From contig NC_071397.1 in the NCBI RefSeq assembly GCF_022682495.2, positions 19,664,739 through 19,728,738 of the forward strand: a stretch of DNA of 64,000 nucleotides, given 5' to 3'. Below are positions 54,481 to 64,000 of this stretch, piece after piece (the first letter of the stretch is position 1; every line of letters begins with the position of its first letter). Origin of the DNA: Desmodus rotundus. Lineage: Eukaryota; Chordata; Mammalia; Chiroptera; Phyllostomidae. The position numbers and the translations under genes are program-made. The notes under the pieces are model-generated. The model searched no databases, was not told the DNA's origin, and saw only the letters and a program-made list of their open reading frames with translations.

Positions 54481-57400
54481 TGGGCTGCACTTACTGATGG
54501 AGTGTCTCACTCCAATGAATAGTTTTTCATGATACATATATATAAAGTGATCATGTGAGGAAAAAGATCTTCCATAAATTTATTCTTCACTTGTAACTCT
54601 CTAACTAAATTTAAAAGTCGATCTGAAATGTCCTCTTATCTCATAATTTCTCTCTTTCCCCTTTATCTTCTAGTTGAACTACACATACCTTTAAGTGTCT
54701 TTGACATTAACACAAGTCAAAACCAAAAGGGATCTCAGAGGTCACCCTGTCGACTCTCATATTTTGCAGCTGAAGACACTGAGTTTGTGAATGTGTGGAC
54801 TTCATCTATGGGTCACTTACTATACTACACAGAAGCTCTTACCCGCCTTTCCGCATTCCCTACCGCAGCCTTTACTGCTTGTCAGTCTAGCATCTGCTGA
54901 GAACGACTTTGCCAATCCTATTTTTTAATCAAAACATATGACAACATTTCAAACACAGAAATAGCACACTATTCCTTACCTTATGTGTGTATTTTGATGC
55001 GGCTCCATATGTCTGAAAAAAATATGTGTGGTACATACGAACATTAAATTACAACCCCCCCACCACTCACACCCTAACCTTTGCGTTTATATAACCACAG
55101 GCGATCCTCACATATCTTACCCCTCCTATCTTCATATCCATGCTGGTTTTTCTTTTTCTTTTTTTCTTTTTGTATTAGTACAGCAGATCAGCAGAATGTA
55201 GAAACTCATTTGAAGACATTTAATGATTTCCTTTTTTAATTGAAAAAAAGCAAACACTACTTCAGTCTGTGGAATCCCAATGTTAAAAATACACAGAACA
55301 ATAACTGCAAATGTATGTGTGTGGATCTATTACCCTTACTCACTCTAGCCCACTACAGTTCAGAAAGATCCATTTTAACCTCTAACTCCCACTAATCTAA
55401 TCCAGAAATTCTCTACTTACTAAAGACTAGGGTCTCTATTTGGATCCTGAATTACCAAGGAGCCCAAACTTCTGTTTACTGATTTACCATTTTCTAACCC
55501 CACTACCACTCTCTTCTCTGAAATACCTAGATCAGGTTTCTAAAACTCAGATGCTTGCAGAAGTGAAACAAGTAAGTGGCGTACACGATGCAAACCAGGG
55601 CTAAGATGTTAGAGCGTGGCCAGTCGGTCTGAGGGCATACCCTATTTCCAGAGGCTACTTGCACCTTATAGTTTCAGTCTATTTTGTCATGTGAGAATAT
55701 GAACTCACTTTGATAAACAAGTTAACACTTCACTAAAATCCCAGCAAAACAGGATTTTCATGTGCAACCTCACAATTTAAAAAGCCGCCAATGCTTGTGA
55801 ATCTGTATGTTTATCTATCTCTGTGCACCAAGATTGAAGGGAAAAATAATATATATATATATTTGCCCTAACACATTTCCTCATTAACAGTCTCTCTCAA
55901 TTCCACATTTAAAGTCAAACGACCAAGAAAGGCTCATCTTCATCTGCCTACCCCTACTGCTTCTTCTGCTTTTCACTTAATGCACAAATACAATTTCCTT
56001 AAAGGAATAATGGTTTCATTTTCACCTCTTCATAACTCAGTCATACCCTCCCATCAATACCACACATGAATTTGCTCACCTGAAGCTTCAGACATGGACA
56101 CACTTCTTGTTTCCTGAGCCTACAGCAAGATACCATGATTTTAAATAAGCAAACACATACCTTAACCACAACAGCAAATGTACTCAATTTCTAAATCACA
56201 AGTGCTTTGAATTAACTTCATCTCAGACATGCTGGGGACTCTTAATTCCTCGGGGAGTTCTGTGTCTTATTGTTGTCTCATTTGCTTAAAAAGAAAGTAG
56301 GATAAAATTCAGAAAGTTGCCATTACCTCTTTATTGACATTATGTTTTAGCAAGCAAAGTAAGTTCCCTTTCTTTTCAATATTACATTTTGTTAAGTAAC
56401 TTTGGGTACAGGGTAACTTTGTTGCCTTCTTACAGCTAATGCGGTTACTAATACTTTGCACCCTAAGGTCTGATAACTATAAAGCCTGTGCTTTCAAGGG
56501 GAAGTACTCCAAAATGTCTATGTAGAAAAATAAATAAGGTTTTTCTTTTTATAGAACAGAAACAGTATCCTTGGATTTGGACCTTCAATGAAAATAGTAG
56601 GTTTTGGTTACTGAAGCAAATGTTTTCTTTATAAAATTTGCCAAAATGAAAACATTTTGCTAAAAAAAAAGTGAACTCTCTTTAGTTATCTGTAGTTGTT
56701 ATGAGATCAGAGTTAATGGAATCTAATTCACAAAGCATCCTCTTCAATTCTCAACTTTTTTTATCTCAGAAAGTTGGTATCATAAACATATTTTCCATGT
56801 CCTGCAAGAAAAGTTTTTCGCCAAGAAATGGCTCAGGGTGTTCATACACTTCACATAATACCAGACTGTTCTGAGATGTTTGAAGAAATATTCCTGATTA
56901 GTGAGAAAATGAGCTTTGGGGAAACTCATAATTTCTAAATGAAGAGAGAAAAGAGATTGATAGAACACAAAAAGAAACAATTCAAAAGCAGGAAGGAAAA
57001 GAGAAGCACATATTATAATGATTCTCAAATAGTTAAGAAATTGAAATTCATAAGCCTTCTACAGAAAGAAAATAACCAAATTTCATTTTTATAAAAATAA
57101 CCTGAATATATAGAAAAAACATACCATTTTCTTGAATGGTGACATAATATTCTCAAATCAATTCTCTAAATTAACCTATTTATTTAATGTAATATATAGT
57201 TTGAGGATGAGGTTTTAGACAAATTTACTTAATATGCAATTAAAGCAAATATATAAAGATAAGTAAGAAAGGTTGGATAAAAAGAATTATAAAGAAGTCT
57301 GGCATATGAGATCTAATAGAAAACCACATTAATGAAAAATATGGTACTTAAACAAAATAAATACACCTAAAAGACAAGAAAAGACAAGATAAACTGGGCC

Positions 57401-57869
57401 AGTATCCTGGTCCAATAACCCGTTATGTAGGGGCTTGAGGCAACTGACCTAAACGTGGTAAACTGCAGTGGCCTCATGTAAAATAAAAAGTTATAAAATT
57501 GTTATTAGGACAAAATTTCTCACAGATAAAACGTAATTTAAAAATCCAATAAATACTAGCTACTATTATCACAGAATAGATAGAGACAGACTCAAGAAAG
57601 CTGAAAACACAGTTTGTGTCCTAGCTATACGTTTGCATTGGTGAGAAAAGAACCCGGTTTGTCATCAATGGGTAACAGTGTGTTTGTAGAAAAACGCACT
57701 CCTAACCAAGAATAAGAATATCATACAGCTGGAATACAGATTTAATTATAGTATAAAGCCAACGAAAAGATAGGTAATTTGGGGGTATCAAAGGTCCTTC
57801 TAAGCAAAATTCCAAAGGTACAAGCCATAAAGGAAAAGAAATTTATCAATCCTAGTCCTTGTCTTTCTT
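54481..57869. other. A+T-rich stretch without a gene
   Basis: This long stretch has no recognisable gene or young repeat. It includes a short (at)n run near 55848-55862 and scattered A- and T-rich patches. Frames of up to 90 codons (for example 54628-54900) have no domain. Confidence 0.35.
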
Positions 57870-58790
57870 TCCCCAGCATTTCCCTTTAGAGTCCAGGACT
57901 TACGGTTGTCTTGGTTCTCTGCAGCCTCATGGGTCCCTATTTGTGTCTCTTCAACATCCTCTTCTCTCTGGCCTCTTAATGAAGCGATGTTTTAGTGTTC
58001 CTCATCGGTCCTCTTTTCCTCTCTATCTACCACCTCACATACTTCCTTGGGTGTAAGTATTATCTGCTGATTGCTTCTGAGTTGGTATCTGCAGCAAAGA
58101 CTTCTCACCCTAAACCAATTTTTATATATCCAACTGTCTACTCAATATCTCCATCTAGATGTTTAGTAAATTTCCTAAATATGCCACAAACTGAAAGCTC
58201 ATCTTCACCCCCCAAATCTTATCTACTCCCAGCCTTCCCCATCTCAGTTGATGACAATTCATCAAAGTTCAGGTGAAGACCTTGGTACCATCTATGATCC
58301 TTTTCTTCTCTTTAAACTTCACATGTAATTGATTATAAAATCCATTGAAATTTTAAAATACATCAAGAATACTCTCACTACTGCAGTTACCACCTTGATC
58401 CAAACCCTCATCCCCTGTTGCCTGGACGGTTGCAGCAGTCTCCTACCTGTCTCCCTGCTTCTGATTTTCCCTTCCTTACAGTCTAGTCTCAACAGAGCCA
58501 TCTGAGTAATTCTTTCAAAATGCAAACCAGATCCACTCGGTCCTGCAGTTTTCCTGAACTTCATTCAGAGTATAACCCAAAGGACTCACGATGGCCTACA
58601 GGAACCCTCTCCTACTCACACAACCCCAGCCTCGCTGGCCAAACTGCTGTTTGTTGAACACACTGTAGAATATTTGCTATCACTATTGCCTTGTCCCCCA
58701 GGTGAATTAACAATCATTTCCTCCAGGTCTTTGCTGAAAGAAACCAGTCTTGCCTCCCTAACCACCCTAGTTAATGCAAAGGGAGGGTTA
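57870..58790 (+). repeat. L2-type LINE fossil (forward)
   Basis: This contains tatccaactgtctactcaat, ctccatctagatgtttag, cctggacggttgcagcagtc, ttctttcaaaatgcaaacca, gatggcctacaggaaccc and tcctccaggtctttgctgaa, in the order of the 3' half of a mammalian L2 element. It is old and untranslatable; both-strand frames of 74-93 codons here are incidental. Confidence 0.78.
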
Positions 58791-58854
58791 TGGGAATCAT
58801 AAGGTTCAGGTTTACTTCCAGAATATACTATCAAAAACATCCTTTTGTTATATA

Positions 58855-59418
58855 CACAGTCACGTACCGCTTAACAATGAGGAAATGTTTTGAAAAAAGT
58901 GCATCACTATGTGACTTTGTCACTGTGTGGACATCACAGAGTGCACTTGCACAAACCTGGATGGTATTGGCTACTACACACTTAGATTATGTGATATAGT
59001 CTGTTGTTTCTAGGATACAAGTCTGCACATCAAATCACTGTACACAGCAACAAAGATTAAAACAAGCACAAGAGAAAATGATACAATCTAGGGAGGTAAT
59101 AAATGATGTATGTGTCAAAAACACAGCATGCTGTTTTGCAGAAAACGTTTAGTAAGTAGAAAGAGTACACTTTAAGATAATATAGCACAGTAAATATATA
59201 ACCCAGTACATATATGTGATACTTTTATGTGACTGGCAGCCCAGTAGGTTTGCTTATACCAGCATCCCAACAAACACGTGAGTAATGCACTCAGTTAGAA
59301 GGTTATAATGGCTACAATGTCACTAGGTGACCAGCCTAGGTGAAAAGAATTTTTCAGCTCCTTATAGTCTTGTGGGACCTCCATCACATATGTTGTTCAC
59401 TATTTGGCACATGACTAT
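58855..59418. mobile_element. DNA-transposon fossil (acagtca-type ends)
   Basis: The left end acagtcacgtaccgcttaac and the reverse complement of the right end (tagtcatgtgccaaatagtg) share agtca-gt-cc and nearby positions. In between are degraded segments such as gtgacatcacagagtgcac-like text and gtcactaggtgaccagccta. I recognise this as a mammalian non-autonomous DNA transposon whose ends read cagtcatgtgccgcataacg. The family (Tc2-related perhaps) is uncertain. Confidence 0.6.
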
Positions 59419-59453
59419 TTATACTTAAATGATTATGTATGTATATGTCTGTG

Positions 59454-59462
<9 letters not shown>

Positions 59463-59502
<40 letters not shown>
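59463..59502. repeat. (TA)n microsatellite
   Basis: This has about 20 uninterrupted TA units, after a tg/ta-rich lead-in from about 59440. Confidence 0.95.
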
Positions 59503-59506
<4 letters not shown>

Positions 59507-60099
59507 TGAAAATGAGAATGACCTATTTAATAATTAATGGTATTTCTCCCTTTGTGGTGGGATTTTAAGTAATTAATTTTCTCTGCACTTACCTATACTT
59601 TCCAGATATTTAAGAACAAACAGTAGGACTGACATCACCAAGAACAACATAGGTTGTTCCTGACCTCGTGCCCTATAGGAAGAGTAAGTTACCACTGTTC
59701 ATGGACAAGACACCACTGAGAGAATCCTACAACGCCGGGGTGAGGCAGACGCAGCCCCTGCACCACAGACCCAGCCAGACTGCATTAGGAGGGTAAGAGG
59801 AATGGCTACACTCCAACTGCTTTGCTCCTCCTTCCAATCAATCAGCACAGCACCATGCCAAGAGGTCTCCCCTTAGCCTATGGAACCTCCAGTGGAAAAA
59901 GAGAGCCCAGGAAGGATATCCAGCTCCCCCAGTATTGTGGATCACTGCATGGGAACCCCTACTCAGTTCTTGGCTTCTGGGGATCACAGTGGAATCTGTA
60001 GGTCTCAACTACCAGGGGTCTGATTGTGACTGACAAGGGGCTTATAACAAGGAGCACTTGGCAAACCAAACTACTACTGGAAGAGACCCAGTAGTGGTA

Positions 60100-60690
60100 C
60101 AACCATAGGCTTTGCTCACCTACAGAACCAAGTAGGTGGTGCTCTTTGACCAGGGAAATCAATGGGGTGTAGGTCTGCTTGATACAGCTCCTCAAATGAG
60201 GAGTTTTGCTAAGCAAAGAGCCTGGTGTGTCCACACTGAGATAAGAGACCTGAGTCATAGCTCCATCTGCTCAGAATGACTGGTGAGAACACCTGGAAGC
60301 CGTGCAACTTAGCAACACGTCAGCAGGGCAGGGGGGTAGACAGAGAATATAGTCTACAGAGCAAAGCCAGTGGTGTGGTTCAGCCAGGGAGTTCGGAGTG
60401 TAGGTCAGCTCGAGTTAAGGCCAAAAACAAAGGGTCTTACAGTCTTTAGTTCTGATTCTCCTGTGGCCCAGAAGCAGGGACTACAACTACTCATCCCCCT
60501 CTCCTTGCTGGATGTAGGCTTCAGCCTGCCTGACTAGGGAATTACCACAGCACAGGGGAAGCTGCATAGTCCATCCGACAGCCCTACTTACAGTGAAATG
60601 AAGACAGAATACAGCCCACAGCTCTCCCCGTCTACAGAGAAAAACCAGTGGTTTCACCTGACCAGGACACTCGATCTATACTCTTGCTGG
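60100..60690 (+). repeat. Diverged monomers in the L1 5' region
   Basis: The segment of form tctacagag-aaa-ccagtggt, then g-ccaggga and g-agtgtaggtc, recurs near 60119, 60353 and 60631 (spacing 234 and 278). Similarity is partial, so this is suggestive rather than certain. Confidence 0.45.
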
Positions 60691-61573
60691 ACTGGGTCCA
60701 CTAAAGATGACCTGTGCAGGCTACGAGTCCTTTCCAGGCAACCACAGTGCTCACCCTACAGCCTCACTTGGGCAGCGAGTCAAAGCCACAGTCCTGTCCA
60801 GCTGTTCTCAGCCAGTGGCACTCCCCAGACTCCCAACCTCAGAGCTCAGGTGACTTACCTGAAAACAGACCCTGATAACAGGCTCCACCAGCCTAGGGAG
60901 GGAAGAAGCAGATACGCCCAGAAGCCCAATCTGAGCTCACAGGTGAACTGCCTCTGCCGAAGCACCGCTGCAGACACTTAGTTACAGCATAAAGGTTAAA
61001 GGAGAAGATCAATAAAAGCAACTGTCGCTACTACAATTTGGTAACGAAGATAAATTACTATTAGCAGGAGACCTATATTATTTATGTAACATTTTATCTA
61101 TACCTCATGGTAACCACAAAGCAAATATCTATAGTAGAGACAAGACCATTAAGAACAAAAGGGAGACTGAACAAGTCACCATGGAAAACCACCAACTTAC
61201 AAAGATAGAAGGAAAAAGAAACAATGGGAATAATAAATTTTCACATATCAATAATCACCCCAAACGTAAATAGACTGAACTCACCAATAAAAAGGCCCAA
61301 ATATATGCTACCTACAGGAGACTCATCTCAGCTCCAAAGACACACATGGGCTTAAAGTAAAAGGATGAAAGATAATATTCCAAGCATGTGGAAACCATAA
61401 GAAGACAGGTATAGTCACATGAATATCACACGATACATATGTCAAGCCAAAAAGAGTAACAAGGGGCAAAGAAGGTCATTATGATATTACAAGGGTGAGT
61501 ACATCAAGAAAATGGAACAATCACAAATATGTACGCACCCAACAGCCAAGCACCTAAATGTATTAAGCGAATG

Positions 61574-61921
61574 GAGTCATCCCTCTGTATCCACAGAGAA
61601 TTGGTTCCAGGAACCTGCCTCTGCCCCAATAGCTACCTAAATTTGAGGACAACTAAATATATAATAGAATACTATTTGCATATAAACTATGCACATCCTC
61701 CTGTAAATTTCAAATCACCTTTAGATTCCTTATAATAATACAATGCAAATTGCTACATAAATACGAAAAAAGTCTGTACATATTTAGCACAGATGCAACC
61801 AGGAAGGTCTAACACATAATACATGTCAGACACAAAATAACATTTATTTTCCCAAATATTTTAGATCCCTAGTTTGTTGAGTTCACGAATGTAGAACCTG
61901 CAGTACAGAGGGCTGACTGCA
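61574..61921. mobile_element. Tigger-like DNA transposon fragment
   Basis: Left end gagtcatccctctgtatcca and right end tacagagggctgactgca. The reverse complement of the right end, tgcagtcagccctctgta, matches the left in agtca-ccctctgta. About 348 bp with A+T-rich, non-coding interior. The ends resemble pogo/Tigger-type mammalian transposons (agtc-gccctctgtatcc). It splits L1 ORF2 sequence. Confidence 0.75.
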
Positions 61922-62058
61922 ATAACAGGTCTTAAAAAAGATAATGATACAAAAATTGTAGTGCACTTCATTATCCCACTATCAGCACTGGATTCATCAT
62001 CGGGACGGAAAATCATCAAAGAGATGCTGCAATTGAACTACCCTTCATCACCAAAGAT

Positions 62059-62133
62059 GGCTGGGGGGAGGGGGGAAATGGAGACAACTGTACTTGAACA
62101 ACAATAAAAATAAGTTTAAAAAGGTTAAAAAAC
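62059..62133 (+). mobile_element. Very short 5'-truncated L1 tail
   Basis: The stretch ggggaggggggaaatggaga, then caactgtacttgaacaacaa and taaaaataag, is an L1 3' end plus A-rich tail, only about 75 bp, sitting in the older L1. It matches the reverse of 35880-36005. It was dead on arrival after abortive reverse transcription. Confidence 0.7.
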
Positions 62134-64000
62134 AAAAGAATCTAATAGATACATACAGAACATTACAACCTACAGCAGCAGAATATACGTTCTTCTAAAG
62201 TGCACATGGGAAGTTCTCCAAAGCAGGTTTTATGGCAGACCACAAAACAAACCTTAGCAAATTTAAGAAAACTGAAGTCATACCGAATATCTTCTCTGAC
62301 CACAATGGTATGAAAATAGAAATCAATGACAAGAGGAAAGAGAGAAAATCTATAAATATTTTGAAAAATAACACAATTCTAAACAATCATTGGTCAAAAA
62401 GAAATCAAAATGAAATTAAAAAAATGTAAGAAGTTAAAATGTGAATACAACATATCAAATATTGTAGGAAAGAGCAAATGCAGCTCTGCAAAGAAAGTTT
62501 ATAGTAATAAATGCTTATCTGTATTAAGATGTTCTCAATTAAACAGTCTTTACACATCAACAAGCTAGGAATAAAAACAAATTAAGACCAAAGACAGCAA
62601 AAGAAAGAAAATAATAAAGATCCAAGTAGAAATAAATAAAATAGTGACCAGAAAAACAAAGAGAAGATTAGCAAAACTAAGAGCTAGTTCTGCAAAAAGA
62701 TAAACATAATTGAGAAACCTTTAACTAGATTTAAGGAAAAAAGAAAAGGCCTGGAAATGAAAGATTACAACTGATATTACAAAAATACATAGGATTATAA
62801 GAGACCATGAACAATTACATGCCAACAAAACACATAACCTAGAAAAGGGATACATTTCCAAAGAAAAAACACAAACTACCATGACTAAATCAGGAAGAAA
62901 TAGAAATCTGAACAAACCAATAACAAGTAAAGAGATTAAGTCAGTAATCAAAAATCTCCTTCCTCAGAAAACTCCAAGACCAGATGGCTTCACTGGAGAA
63001 TTCTACAAAACGTTTAAAGGAATAATTAACACTAATTCTCCTTAAATACTTCCAAAGTCACTCTACGAAGCCAGCATGACTTTTACATCAAATCCAGATA
63101 AAGACAGCACAAGAATATGAAATTATAAACCAATGTCTATTAAGAATATAAGTGCAAAAATTCTCAAAATCAACAAACCAAATATAACAATACATTAAAA
63201 GAATTATACACTGTGATCAGTGGGATTTATCCCTGAGATTCAAGAATGGTTCAATACATACAAATCAGTAAGTGTAATAGATCACATCGATAAAATAAAA
63301 AAATCATATGAACATCTAAAAAAAATCATATGAACATCTCAAAAAATATAGAAAGAACATTTGATACAATACAACATCCTTTTTCATGATAAAAAAAAAG
63401 ACTGGGTATATAAGAAACATACATCAACATCAATAAATTCTATATATAACAAACCCACAGATAACATTATACTCAATAAAAAAAACTGAAACACTTCCTC
63501 CAAGATGAGGAATAAGACAAGAATTCCCAGTCATGACTCCTAATTAACACAATACTGAGAGTCCTATGATGGCAAACAGGCAAAACAAAGAAATACAAGA
63601 TATCCAGATCAGAAAAGAAGTAAAGCTTTCCCTATTTGCTGATGATATGGTTTTATATATAGAAAATTCCACAAAATTAGTAATATATTGTTGGTATTAC
63701 CAATAATTTCAATAAAGTGGCAGGTAAAAAATTCATTAAAATTTTTTTTACAATTCAACAGGTAAAAATCAATTGCTTTCCTTTACACTAACTGAAGCAT
63801 TTGAAGAAAAATAAAGAACACTACCCCATTCACAATAGAATCCAAAACAATAATACACTTGGGAATAAATTAACCAACAAGGTAAAAGATGTCTATGCTT
63901 TGAGGAAAGAAATTGAAGAAGACAGTAACAAAGGAAAAGACATCTGTATTCATAGAATGAAAGAATGGCTACTGTTAACATGCATGATCGTACTGCCAAA

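Larger units (their letters stand above)
59640..63999 (+). mobile_element. Old L1 (forward), ORF1 missing, cut by window edge
   Basis: A 5' UTR-like region (about 59640-60980) with diverged repeats leads, after an abrupt change, to pre-ORF2 and endonuclease-region sequence (from about 61020; for example tatctatacctcatggtaac) and on to the reverse transcriptase near the window end. No ORF1 is seen between them. Insertions are a Tigger-like element (61574-61921) and a short L1 tail (62059-62133). It is the only large L1 here on the plus strand, and the 3' end lies outside the window. Frames are broken. Confidence 0.75.
61200..63999 (+). pseudogene. L1 ORF2 remnant (endonuclease to reverse transcriptase)
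   Basis: Translatable scraps include text equivalent to the conserved ORF2 segments around atctcagctccaaagacaca (endonuclease region), ccagatggcttcactggaga (PDGFTGE), ttgatacaatacaacatcc (DTIQHP) and, at 63635-63649, FADDM, the catalytic reverse transcriptase motif. Many stops and frameshifts separate them. The window ends before the C-terminal part. Confidence 0.85.

Noticed and set aside
60598..60981. 127-codon plus-strand frame as a host gene
   Set aside because: It lies entirely inside the L1 5' UTR-like region, with no domain and no homolog I can name.

Overview
This 64 kb window is vertebrate nuclear DNA, almost certainly from a bat. The best evidence is a set of tRNA-derived SINEs of the bat Ves type. 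Each has a head of the form ccctggctggtgtggctcag, a B-box near ggttcgattcc, a cagtcagggcacatgcctgg core and a tctctctaaaaataaataa tail. Two nearly full-length HAL1 elements (ORF1-only relatives of LINE-1) of the type known from microbats support this, as do ordinary mammalian fossils (MIR, L2, L1M, ERV LTRs, Tc1/mariner and hAT remnants). I cannot decide the bat family. I found no host protein-coding exon, tRNA, rRNA, snRNA, CRISPR or bacterial feature. Nearly all open frames are chance or lie inside transposons. The window reads as intergenic or deep intronic DNA.

Layout. 1-12 kb: L1M fragments split by an ERV-type LTR with an internal 89-bp duplication, a mariner with transposase remnants and exact TA flanks (2611-3156), a small mariner-type MITE (3816-3939), a Ves SINE, MIRs and a second LTR carrying a 29-bp tandem array (about 10.5-11.6 kb). 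12.4-14.2 kb: HAL1 copy 1, minus strand, with a perfect 12-bp target-site duplication. 14.2-26 kb: mixed unique and old-repeat DNA with three Ves SINEs, a second mariner-like element (21.2-21.9 kb) and a hAT-like element with an 8-bp duplication (22499-22765). 26-31.4 kb: an old reverse-strand L1 whose 5' region holds a striking 60-bp-period tandem array. 34.3-40.5 kb: another reverse L1, itself hit by a Tc1/mariner-type MITE (35072-35298), a short younger L1 tail and HAL1 copy 2 (36669-38680). Its 5' region is built of about 340-bp monomers. 42.2-50.1 kb: reverse L1M sequence interrupted by a Ves SINE, a solo LTR with a 4-bp duplication (45550-46347) and a compact MITE (47665-47875). 51.4-54.5 kb: one more reverse L1. 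57.9-58.8 kb: an L2, then a DNA-transposon fossil and a (TA)n tract. 59.6 kb to the end: a forward L1 running off the window, with a Tigger-like insert and a short L1 tail inside it.

Nothing here works as a host pathway. The interest is in transposon archaeology: nested insertions with reconstructable empty sites, the two HAL1 copies damaged in different and complementary places, and several independent tandem-repeat architectures in L1 5' regions and LTRs. I saw no convincing undescribed biological system. Family names rest on recognition of consensus-like text and motifs, not on a database search; boundaries without a stated duplication are approximate.
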